NCBI GenBank assembly: GCA_903927415.1
Contig: CAIYMZ010000062.1
Coordinates: 1 to 6,547, forward strand
Source of the DNA: an uncultured Alphaproteobacteria bacterium
Lineage (GTDB): Bacteria; Pseudomonadota; Alphaproteobacteria; Rickettsiales; UBA1997
Length of the DNA: 6,547 nt
Reading direction: 5' to 3'
Every line of letters starts with the position of its first letter. Positions within the stretch are counted from its first letter, which is position 1. The translations under genes were made by a program, and so were the position numbers. The notes under the pieces are model-generated. The model was not told where the DNA came from. It did no database searches and saw nothing but the letters and a program-made list of their open reading frames with translations. Shown here piece by piece: positions 1-5,949 of the stretch.

Positions 1-49
1 GGGGTCCAGAAAGCTGAAAAGGAAATCGGTGTCTTCAACTTGAGCGGGT

Positions 50-119
50 ATATACCAAAGCCACTTCAAACTTGAAAATTGAGGTCGACTTCTTCAGGTT
101 TGAAGGGGCTTTGGTATAT
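50..119. repeat. 70-bp imperfect palindrome upstream of the ABC exporter
   Basis: Positions 50-76 and 93-119 are inverted copies of each other: 27-base arms with two mismatches, around a 16-base loop (77-92). The outer ends read atataccaaag and ctttggtatat. The loop contains its own small palindrome, gtcgac at 84-89. No T-run follows on the + strand, so it does not look like an intrinsic terminator for a gene to the left. Its size and near-perfect symmetry fit a dispersed palindromic element sitting between genes, but only one copy is in this window, so its repeated nature is inferred. It could also act as an RNA hairpin in the leader of the exporter gene. Confidence 0.75.
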
Positions 120-144
120 GTGAAAAAATAATGTGTGAGAAAAA

Positions 145-192
145 AAATCCTAAATCCTAAATCCTAAATCTAAAATCTAAAATCTAAAATCC
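145..192. repeat. Heptanucleotide-like tandem repeat abutting the exporter start codon
   Basis: Seven head-to-tail units of 6-7 bases: three aaatcct (145-165), one aaatct (166-171), two aaaatct (172-185) and a final aaaatcc (186-192). Two variant blocks are visible, as if two units had each been amplified by slippage. The tract ends three bases before the ATG at 196 and occupies the place where a ribosome binding site would be expected; no purine-rich Shine-Dalgarno sequence is present. A change in copy number would change the length of the leader but not a reading frame. Confidence 0.9.
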
Positions 193-195
193 ATC

Positions 196-1956
196 ATGCC
201 AATTAACTACGCCAGCACCATTTATCTCACCAAAAGAATTACTCGAGAATATATCATTCCGCATTGGAAAACGTTTTTAATTTCAGTGAGTTTGATGATA
301 TTGATTGCCGGTACAACAGCTTTTCATGCCTGGTTGATCAAGCCCGCTCTTGATTCAGTTTTCGTTGATAAAAACACCATGGCATTGGTGTATATTCCGT
401 TGGTTGTTTTAGTGGTTACTGTGGTAAAAGGCTTCGCCACTTATTTTCAACTTTTAACGATGAATATTTTATCGATGCGCATTACGTCCGATATGCGCAT
501 TCGTCTTTATTCCCACTTCATCAAATCCGATATTTCTAAGCTGCACAACACTTCTTCTGGCGAGATGATGGCCAGCATTTACAATGAAATTGGGGCGATT
601 GTTGGTGTCATCAATACCGTGATCAACGGATTTGTGAAACAACTTTTTACCCTTGTTGCCTTGGTTGCGGTAATGTTTAATCAGAGTTTAGAGCTTTCCC
701 TCATTGCTTTCATCGGCTTTCCTTTGGCGGCTTATCCAATATACAAGTTGGGTAAAAGATTGCGAAATTTGTCATTCAAAAATCAAGAAATTGCTTCGAA
801 ATTTTCTTCGCAAATGAGTGACACTTTGCAATATTCAAAGCTTGTTAAAGCCTATCACTGTGAGGATTTTGAGATTGGTAGAATGTCTTTGATCGTCGAA
901 AGCATTTTTAAAATGGGTAAAAAAATCTCACGCATTTCTTTGATTGCATCACCTTTTGTTGAAAGCTTAGCCGGTGTCGGCGTGTCTTTGGTGATTTGGT
1001 ATGGTGGTCATCAGGTGATCACTGGACAAACAACGCCCGGTGCTTTTTTCTCGTTTTTTGCGGCGATGATGATGGCTTACAAACCGCTAAAATCAGTTTC
1101 AAATATGAATTCTGGAGTGCAGATGGGGCTTGCTGCTGCAACGCGCCTTTACACCTTGCTTGATGAAAAACAAACCGTGATTGACAGACCAAATGCTATC
1201 TCATTGGGCAGAGTTAAGGGCGATATTGAATTTGAGAAAGTGAAGTTCAGCTATGTTGACGACAAATTGGCGTTGAATGATGTGAATTTTAAAATTCCGG
1301 CTGGCAAAACTGTCGCGCTAGTTGGGCATTCTGGTGGTGGAAAATCTACGATCATGAGCATGATTTTACGTTTTTATGATCCAGAATCCGGCGCAATAAA
1401 ACTTGATGGACATGACATTCGTGATCTTACCATCAAATCAGTGCGCAGCTCGATGTCAGTAGTGAATCAGGAAGTCATGCTGTTCGATGATACAATTTTG
1501 GAAAATATTCGTTATGGCAAGGAAGGCGCTACTGAAGAGGAAATTATTCGTGCTGCAAAAATGGCTGAAGCTGATGAATTTATTCAGGAACTTCCGGAAA
1601 AATATCATGCTAAAGTTGGGCAGAATGGGATTCGTTTGTCAGGAGGACAGCGTCAAAGAATAGCCATCGCACGCGCCATTCTCTACAATGCGCCAATTTT
1701 ACTTTTAGATGAAGCAACCTCTGCTCTTGATCCAATTTCTGAAAAATTAATCAAAGATGCTTTGGCAAAATTAATGAAAGGTCGCACCACTTTGGTAATT
1801 GCTCATCGTCTTTCAACCGTGATTCATGCTAGCAAAATTATTGTGATTTCTCACGGAAAGGTGGTGGAGGAGGGGACTCACCAAGAGTTGTTGGATAAGG
1901 GCGGCGCTTACTCGAATTTATATCTGAAGCAATTTGAGCTCACGCAAGATGAATAA
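196..1956 (+). CDS. msbA: MsbA-type ABC exporter, fused permease and ATPase
   Basis: A half-transporter that would work as a homodimer in the inner membrane, using ATP to flip a lipid or hydrophobic substrate; MsbA itself moves lipid A-core. The 586-residue length is that of MsbA (about 580). Residues 1-320 are the type-I exporter membrane domain with hydrophobic segments near 27-48, 63-85, 145-165, 167-183, 250-270 and 283-297. Residues 340-580 are the ATPase: Walker A GHSGGGKST (377-385), Q-loop Q425, signature LSGGQ (481-485), Walker B ILLLDE (501-506) with catalytic E506, then H-loop H537. All key residues are intact. The ATG at 196 is used because the membrane domain begins directly after it; there is no Shine-Dalgarno sequence, and a tandem repeat fills the leader. 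The last 8 bases overlap the next small gene. The substrate is not shown by the sequence; a drug or other lipid exporter of the same subfamily is possible. Confidence 0.93.
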   Translation: MPINYASTIYLTKRITREYIIPHWKTFLISVSLMILIAGTTAFHAWLIKPALDSVFVDKNTMALVYIPLVVLVVTVVKGFATYFQLLTMNILSMRITSDMRIRLYSHFIKSDISKLHNTSSGEMMASIYNEIGAIVGVINTVINGFVKQLFTLVALVAVMFNQSLELSLIAFIGFPLAAYPIYKLGKRLRNLSFKNQEIASKFSSQMSDTLQYSKLVKAYHCEDFEIGRMSLIVESIFKMGKKISRISLIASPFVESLAGVGVSLVIWYGGHQVITGQTTPGAFFSFFAAMMMAYKPLKSVSNMNSGVQMGLAAATRLYTLLDEKQTVIDRPNAISLGRVKGDIEFEKVKFSYVDDKLALNDVNFKIPAGKTVALVGHSGGGKSTIMSMILRFYDPESGAIKLDGHDIRDLTIKSVRSSMSVVNQEVMLFDDTILENIRYGKEGATEEEIIRAAKMAEADEFIQELPEKYHAKVGQNGIRLSGGQRQRIAIARAILYNAPILLLDEATSALDPISEKLIKDALAKLMKGRTTLVIAHRLSTVIHASKIIVISHGKVVEEGTHQELLDKGGAYSNLYLKQFELTQDE

Positions 1957-2086
1957 AAAAGTTCAGCCAAAAAATCCTGAACAGAAGCAGTGCGAAAAAA
2001 AGCAGCGAAAGAAAAAATTGTCGGAAGCATTGCGGCGGAATTTGATGAGAAGGAAAGAGGCGAAGGAAGTTGAGGTGAGATTTTAG
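1949..2086 (+). CDS. Small basic hypothetical protein, 45 residues
   Basis: The ATG at 1949 overlaps the exporter stop codon (shared bases 1949-1956), an arrangement typical of translational coupling. The product is 45 residues, about 40% Lys and Arg, with a likely amphipathic helix around KKLSEALRRNLMRRKEAK (residues 23-40). It resembles the short proteins with a core like LxEALRxNLxRRK that I recall from many alphaproteobacteria, often next to envelope or murA genes; that recollection was not checked by search. No signal peptide or membrane segment is present. Function unknown; a nucleic acid or ribosome-binding role would be a guess from charge alone. It ends 6 bases short of the stop of the convergent mlaC. 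The overlap and the family-like core make a chance reading frame less likely. Confidence 0.62.
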   Translation: MNKKVQPKNPEQKQCEKKQRKKKLSEALRRNLMRRKEAKEVEVRF

Positions 2087-2092
2087 GCGGGC

Positions 2093-2701
2093 TTACTTTT
2101 GTATTTTTAACTTTTTTACCCTCACATCCAAGTCATCCAAAAATTTATCCATGCCCTTTGTTGCGATGGCGGAATTAAATTCTGATCTTTGAGTTTCGAT
2201 CAAGCTGATGCCTTCAGCAATAAAGTCTAAAATCACCAATTTTTCATTGCGCTCTTTGACGCGGAAATTAACGGAAATCGCGACGTTGGAATTGCGTGGC
2301 AAAAATTCTGCTTTGGCAACGTAAAATCCATTTTGTTCCATCACCTCATTTACCGTGAATTTGCGGCCGTCATAATTTTTGAATTTCGGTCCGTAAGTGT
2401 TGATCATGAAGTCGCGGTAAAGTTTGGAGAAACGTTCTCTTTGTTGATCATTCGCGGTTTTATAATTTTTACCCAAAACAAATCTAGCTATCCAATCGGA
2501 GTCGATTACGCCGTCAATAATGGCGATAATTTTATCTTCTTTTTTCTTTTCTGGAGTGGATTTTTCATTGGCGATTCCAACGATTTTATTTCCGATCTCA
2601 TCTACGAATTTTCTTACCGCATCAGATTTTGCAGCATCTTGTGCCATCATGTTTTGAGAAGAAAAAAGAACTAAAAAAATTGTGACAAAAAAATTTTTCA
2701 T
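2093..2701 (-). CDS. mlaC: MlaC-type periplasmic phospholipid-binding protein
   Basis: MlaC carries phospholipid through the periplasm between the outer-membrane MlaA complex and the inner-membrane MlaFEDB transporter, helping keep the outer leaflet free of phospholipid. The 202-residue product belongs to the Tol_Tol_Ttg2/MlaC family (E. coli MlaC is 211). Residues 1-20 are a Sec signal peptide with probable cleavage after MMA. The family core is visible: DWIARFVLGKNYKTA, then QQRERFSKLYRDFMINTYG and KFKNYDGRKFTV, and later ILDFIAEGISL with a C-terminal helix FNSAIATKGMDKFLDDL. The gene follows mlaA with 8 bases between stop and start, so both are surely cotranscribed. The leader is AT-rich without a clear Shine-Dalgarno sequence. 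Genes for the inner-membrane parts MlaE, MlaF and MlaD are not in this window. It is the last gene of the - strand string. Confidence 0.93.
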   Translation of the reverse strand: MKNFFVTIFLVLFSSQNMMAQDAAKSDAVRKFVDEIGNKIVGIANEKSTPEKKKEDKIIAIIDGVIDSDWIARFVLGKNYKTANDQQRERFSKLYRDFMINTYGPKFKNYDGRKFTVNEVMEQNGFYVAKAEFLPRNSNVAISVNFRVKERNEKLVILDFIAEGISLIETQRSEFNSAIATKGMDKFLDDLDVRVKKLKIQK

Positions 2702-2709
2702 GAGTGTTT

Positions 2710-3495
2710 TTAATTTTTAATTTCAGTTAGGCGTTTTTGTAAATAAGCGCTGCGGATAGTGGCGTAAGGATCGAAAGAGTCTTGTCGTAAATCATCGATG
2801 ATATCGATTAAACTTTCTCTGGTGTCAATTCCGGACGTGACAAGTAGCGTAACGCGCAAATCAGAATTTATTAAATCCTTTTTTCCTCCGATTTTTAACT
2901 CGTTAAGTCCAAGTGGATTAACAGCTTTATCAGCTATCCAGCCGCTGAAATCACGAGTTGAGCTTGGTCCTAGAATTGGTATTACCAAGTAAGCGCCAGA
3001 ATCTTTGCCATAATGTCCCAAAGTTTGTCCAAAATCCTCTGCGCGATATCGAATTCCTTTTTCGCCAGCGATATCAAATAATCCTCCAATGCCGACTGTT
3101 GAGTTGATCAAAAAATTTGAAAATGTGGCAAGGCCATTATTGGCATTGCCTTGCAAAAATGAATTCATCGCAGAAATCGGGAGCGACAAATTTGTGAGAA
3201 AATTTCTGATTGTTTTTCTAGCTATTTGTGGAACGCCTTTGCGATATGCTTTTGCAATATGTTCAAGGAAATAGCGGTCGAAGGTGTCGTTAAAAGCGTA
3301 AATTTTACGGTTAAATTTTTCGTAAGGATCATAAATTTCTTTGGTATCCGCGGTTTCGTAGGTTTCAAACTCTTCCTCACTTTCAAATTTTTGGTAGAGC
3401 ATCGCAGATTGAGTTTCTTTTTTTGCGAAGGCTGGAGATGGCATTAAAGCAAAGATGAAGGCTGCTAATATAAATTTTTTTATTGACCTATGCAT
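2710..3495 (-). CDS. mlaA: MlaA (VacJ) family outer-membrane phospholipid transport protein
   Basis: MlaA sits in the inner leaflet of the outer membrane as a ring-shaped channel that removes misplaced phospholipid and hands it to MlaC. The 261-residue product has the whole family core: DPYEKFNRKIYAFNDTFDR (residues 56-74), RNFLTNLSLPISAMNSFLQG, FLINSTVGIGGLFDIAGEKG, then DFGQTLGHYG and GAYLVIPILGPSSTRDFSG. Residues 1-24 form a Sec signal ending in the cleavage motif AFA. Oddity: there is no cysteine anywhere in the protein, so the lipobox that anchors the E. coli protein as a lipoprotein is absent; it is presumably cleaved by signal peptidase I and held by its amphipathic helices. The ATG overlaps the stop of the TPR gene by 8 bases; mlaC follows 8 bases downstream. 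Confidence 0.95.
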   Translation of the reverse strand: MHRSIKKFILAAFIFALMPSPAFAKKETQSAMLYQKFESEEEFETYETADTKEIYDPYEKFNRKIYAFNDTFDRYFLEHIAKAYRKGVPQIARKTIRNFLTNLSLPISAMNSFLQGNANNGLATFSNFLINSTVGIGGLFDIAGEKGIRYRAEDFGQTLGHYGKDSGAYLVIPILGPSSTRDFSGWIADKAVNPLGLNELKIGGKKDLINSDLRVTLLVTSGIDTRESLIDIIDDLRQDSFDPYATIRSAYLQKRLTEIKN

Positions 3496-3949
3496 CAGAT
3501 GATGGTTGTTCTGTGGTTGGATTTAAAGCGGTATTGATGTCATTCAAAAGCTCTTTTGCTTTTGAGTCATAGTCCGGATTTTTAGCAAATAATTCTTCCA
3601 AGATTTTTTTAGCTTCGAATGGTTTTTTATTTAAAACCAAGCAATAGGCGAGTTGATAGTGAGCGTCTAAAAGGTCAGGCCAGAATTTTTTTATGAAGCG
3701 AAAGCGAAAAATTGCATCGGATAAATTGCCTTTTTCTAAATGCTTTAGGCCAAGGTTGTAATTGGTTTCGCGCAGGTTCTCACACTTTGCTCTGATTGTA
3801 TAAAATTCATTTTGAACTGCCTGAAATTTTTCACCAAGAAAGTCAGAAAATTTTGCGGATTTTTGGCGAAAATTTACAGCGAGCTTTTCTCCAGCGGTTT
3901 CTTTTTTTTCAGACTTTCCGATTAGTTTTTTGAATATGTGGCCAAACAT
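3488..3949 (-). CDS. Small TPR-repeat protein, 153 residues
   Basis: Two tetratricopeptide repeats are visible at residues 62-95 (TNYNLGLKHLEKGNLSDAIF onward) and 96-129 (AHYQLAYCLVLNKKPFEAKK onward), each showing the usual small and aromatic positions and the proline near the end (FWP, KNP). TPR units are helical hairpins for protein-protein contact. The first 60 residues are charged and probably helical or coiled-coil; there is no signal peptide or membrane segment, so it is likely cytoplasmic. The C terminus is a short Ser/Pro/Thr-rich tail. It resembles small TPR proteins I recall from Rickettsiales, but I cannot give a function. It begins 3 bases after the bioC-like stop and overlaps the mlaA start by 8 bases, so expression is tied to that operon. 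No Shine-Dalgarno sequence is evident. Confidence 0.87.
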   Translation of the reverse strand: MFGHIFKKLIGKSEKKETAGEKLAVNFRQKSAKFSDFLGEKFQAVQNEFYTIRAKCENLRETNYNLGLKHLEKGNLSDAIFRFRFIKKFWPDLLDAHYQLAYCLVLNKKPFEAKKILEELFAKNPDYDSKAKELLNDINTALNPTTEQPSSDA

Positions 3950-3952
3950 GAT

Positions 3953-4858
3953 TTATGATTTTTGTAGAAGGAAGTAGGAGACTGACCAAGAAATTTCGAT
4001 GTTTTTATTGGTGGTGCCAAAATTTTTCAAACAAAACTTATTGAAGTGATTTAGCTGGGTTCTGGTGATTATTTTTTTTTGCTGATCAGAATAATTAGCG
4101 CCGATTTTTTTCAATGATTTCAAGGCTTCAAGACCATTTTGAAAATTTTGTTTAACTATTTTTTTTGCGAAAAAAATTTCTGTGAATCCGGATTTTTTTA
4201 GTGCTGATTTTAAATTTTTTATTTTTGGCAATTCGTTAAAATTAAAAATATTAGCGGACTTTAACTCAGTTAAACTTCCATCAGTTGGGAGGCAAAAAGC
4301 AAAAGTTCCACTTGGTTTTAAAAGTGAAAAAATTTTTGAGAAATTTTTTTCAAAATCTTCAATCCACTGCAAAGAAAATGATGAAATTATCAGATCGAAG
4401 CTGTGATTTCTAAATGGAGGATTCTCGATATCGCCTTGAATCGGAAAAACGTTTGATGGTCGATCGCGCCATGATTGAAGCATCTCAGCCGATAGATCGA
4501 GTTCAAAAATTTTTGAGTCGTAAGGCGTAAGGCGTAAGTATTCGCTATTTTTTTTGTTTCGTTGTTGTGCAAATTGCAAATTGCTCGCTTCGCTGCGCCA
4601 TTTGTCGTAAGTCAGTAATTTTTTTGCGATAAAACTGGTGCCAGAGCCGAGGTCTAAAATTTTTTGGACCCCGCAACGAGTGCGGGGTGACGATGGAGGT
4701 AAGTTGCGTCCCGCCTTGTCACCCCGCACTTGTTGCGGGGTCCATTTCGTTACGAGCTCACACAATTCCTTTGCCGCCTCTCTCTGCACCACCGCCGCCT
4801 CATCATACCTTCTCGCCCCACGCGAGAAATTTTTCTGAATAATTTTTTTATCAAACAT
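3953..4858 (-). CDS. bioC: BioC-like malonyl-ACP O-methyltransferase carrying two in-frame insertions
   Basis: BioC methylates the free carboxyl of malonyl-ACP with S-adenosylmethionine so that fatty acid synthase can build the pimeloyl part of biotin. Visible motifs, in 301-residue numbering: N-terminal helix NFSRGARRYDEAAVVQREAA; SAM motif I ILDLGSGT (67-74); FELDLSAEML (118-127); QGDI (141-144); FDLIISSFSLQWIEDF (154-169); LKPSGTFAF; and LKSLKKIGAN (246-255), like the LKxxGAN stretch of BioC. Start: the ATG at 4858 overlaps the ispG stop by 8 bases and has GGAAG about 6 bases upstream; a TTG at 4876 would add only a basic 6-residue leader. Two stretches foreign to the fold, residues 39-64 and about 84-112, come from a palindromic element and a second repeat insertion; without them the length is about 246, near E. 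coli BioC (251). The reading frame is intact. A related class-I methyltransferase such as the NDUFAF5 type is the main alternative. Confidence 0.78.
   Translation of the reverse strand: MFDKKIIQKNFSRGARRYDEAAVVQREAAKELCELVTKWTPQQVRGDKAGRNLPPSSPRTRCGVQKILDLGSGTSFIAKKLLTYDKWRSEASNLQFAQQRNKKNSEYLRLTPYDSKIFELDLSAEMLQSWRDRPSNVFPIQGDIENPPFRNHSFDLIISSFSLQWIEDFEKNFSKIFSLLKPSGTFAFCLPTDGSLTELKSANIFNFNELPKIKNLKSALKKSGFTEIFFAKKIVKQNFQNGLEALKSLKKIGANYSDQQKKIITRTQLNHFNKFCLKNFGTTNKNIEISWSVSYFLLQKS
4517..4611. repeat. 87-bp insertion in bioC bounded by an 8-bp direct repeat, with a heptamer tandem
   Basis: The octamer gtcgtaag occurs at 4517-4524 and again at 4604-4611, exactly 87 bases (29 codons) apart. 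Deleting one copy plus the interval joins the protein as KKLLTYDSKIFELDLS, which is the expected short link between SAM motif I and the acidic motif in BioC. At the left edge the unit is tandemly repeated: tcgtaag (4518-4524), gcgtaag (4525-4531), gcgtaag (4532-4538). The interior also has a doubled caaattg (4569-4582) and the near-palindrome gctcgcttcgctgcgc (4583-4598). The direct repeats could be a target-site duplication from insertion or the product of slippage between heptamers. Confidence 0.7.
4666..4743. repeat. 78-bp double palindrome (REP-doublet-like) inserted in bioC
   Basis: Two 26-base units, 4666-4691 and 4718-4743, are inverted copies with one mismatch, separated by a 26-base spacer (4692-4717). 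Each unit is itself a hairpin: accccgca, 5-base loop, tgcggggt (first unit 4668-4688). The element is 78 bases, a multiple of three, and adds 26 codons between the N-terminal helix and the SAM-binding motif of the BioC-like protein. It is much richer in G and C than the surrounding gene. Two inverted hairpin units around a short spacer is the layout of REPIN elements and of palindromic elements found inside Rickettsia genes. The second unit is repeated exactly at 6275-6300. Confidence 0.92.
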
Positions 4859-5948
4859 TTTTCGCTTCCGCCTCAATCAAGCCAACGATGTGATCCACCA
4901 ATTCTTCGCTCGAAATTTTGTGGTCTGGCTTGCCATTCATGTAGACATTGTGACGTCCTGCGCCGCCGCCCGTGATGCCGATTTGGGTGTGTGCCGCTTC
5001 GCCGAGTCCGTTGACGACGCATCCCAAAATCGAAATTGTGATCGGAGTTTTGATGTGCTCTACGCGCTTCTCCACTGCTTCGACGGTTTTAATCACGTCG
5101 AAAGCCTGTCTCGCGCAAGATGGGCAGGAGATCAGATTGACGCCGCGGTGGCGCAGTCCCAGCGATTTTAAAATTTGGTAAGCGACTTTTATTTCTTCCT
5201 TCGGATCGGCGGAAAGCGAGACGCGCATTGTGTCGCCGACGCCTTCCCACAGTAGAGCTCCGAGCCCGATTGCAGATTTTACGGTGCCTGCAGCAAGACT
5301 TCCGGCCTCAGTAATTCCGATGTGCAGCGGGTAATCACAAACCTTGGCAAGTGCTTTGTAGCCTGCGACGGCAAGAAAAACATCCGAGGCTTTGACGCTG
5401 ATTTTGAAATTAAAAAAATCGTTATTTTCGAGAATTTTTATGTGGCGTTGTGCTGATTCTACCAACGCTTCCGGCGTCGGAGTTTTGTATTTGTTGAGTA
5501 AATCAGTCTCGAGCGATCCGGCATTTACACCGATGCGGATCGAGCAGCCGTAATCCTTCGCAGCCTTGATCACCTCGCGAACTTTTTCATCGGAACCGAT
5601 ATTTCCAGGATTAATTCGCAAACATTTTGCCCCAGCTTCCGCCGCTTCAATGGCGCGTCGGTAGTGAAAATGGATGTCGGCGATTATCGGCACTTGGCAG
5701 TGTGGAATGATGTTTTTTAAGGCCGCAGAAGATTCTTGGTCAGGCACCGAAATGCGCATTAATTCAGCGCCGAGCTCCGCGCATTCATTGACTTGGCGGA
5801 TGGTTGCCTGCACGTCGGTGGTCGGCGTGTTGGTCATCGATTGTACTGCGATTGGTGCGTCGCCACCGATCGCAACATTGCCGACAAAAATTTGGCGAGA
5901 TTTACGGCGATGGATGGCGCGGTAGGGGCGGATAGAGTCGTAAGTCAC
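4851..5948 (-). CDS. ispG: IspG, 4-hydroxy-3-methylbut-2-enyl diphosphate synthase (GcpE)
   Basis: IspG is the cytoplasmic iron-sulfur enzyme that reduces methylerythritol cyclodiphosphate to HMBPP in the MEP isoprenoid pathway. The 365-residue product has the normal bacterial two-domain form: a TIM barrel (about residues 15-265, with GGDAPIAVQSMTNTPTTD at 28-45 and RINPGNIG at 111-118) and a C-terminal cluster domain. The 4Fe-4S ligands are present: C275 and C278 in CPSC, C310 in GCVVNGLGEA, and E317. The start is GTG at 5948, one base after the upstream TyrA-like stop; RPYRAIHRRKSRQIFVG follows within a few residues as in alphaproteobacterial IspG, and no other start lies near. No Shine-Dalgarno sequence precedes it, which suggests coupling to the upstream gene. 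The gene is visibly richer in G and C than its neighbours. Its end overlaps the bioC-like ATG by 8 bases. Confidence 0.98.
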   Translation of the reverse strand: MTYDSIRPYRAIHRRKSRQIFVGNVAIGGDAPIAVQSMTNTPTTDVQATIRQVNECAELGAELMRISVPDQESSAALKNIIPHCQVPIIADIHFHYRRAIEAAEAGAKCLRINPGNIGSDEKVREVIKAAKDYGCSIRIGVNAGSLETDLLNKYKTPTPEALVESAQRHIKILENNDFFNFKISVKASDVFLAVAGYKALAKVCDYPLHIGITEAGSLAAGTVKSAIGLGALLWEGVGDTMRVSLSADPKEEIKVAYQILKSLGLRHRGVNLISCPSCARQAFDVIKTVEAVEKRVEHIKTPITISILGCVVNGLGEAAHTQIGITGGGAGRHNVYMNGKPDHKISSEELVDHIVGLIEAEAKNV

Positions 5949-5949
5949 T

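Noticed and set aside
1..8. The window begins with ggggtcca, the same eight bases that end the 26-bp hairpin units at 4736-4744 and 6293-6301.
   Set aside because: Probably the end of another copy cut by the window edge, but eight bases are too few to claim a feature.
100..120. ttgaag (100-105) and tatatg (115-120) as a promoter for the exporter.
   Set aside because: The spacing is only 9 bases and the sequences are part of the palindrome arm; not a credible sigma-70 promoter.
2333..2674. Open frame on the + strand opposite mlaC, and similar frames opposite mlaA, bioC and ispG.
   Set aside because: They lie wholly inside well-supported genes on the other strand, have no family motifs and are explained as shadows.
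4333..4348. Long A/T runs in the bioC-like gene, such as the nine T at 4072-4080, as possible frameshift sites.
   Set aside because: The frame is intact through all of them and such runs are common in AT-rich genomes; no evidence of slippage.
4666..4743. The hairpin in bioC as an intrinsic transcription terminator or a CRISPR-like repeat.
   Set aside because: It lies in the middle of a continuous coding frame, and the units are inverted, self-complementary and not regularly spaced.
4858..4876. TTG start at 4876 giving a BioC-like protein six residues longer.
   Set aside because: The ATG at 4858 has a GGAAG sequence at good distance and the usual 8-base overlap with the ispG stop; the extension adds only a basic stretch that does not look like the family.
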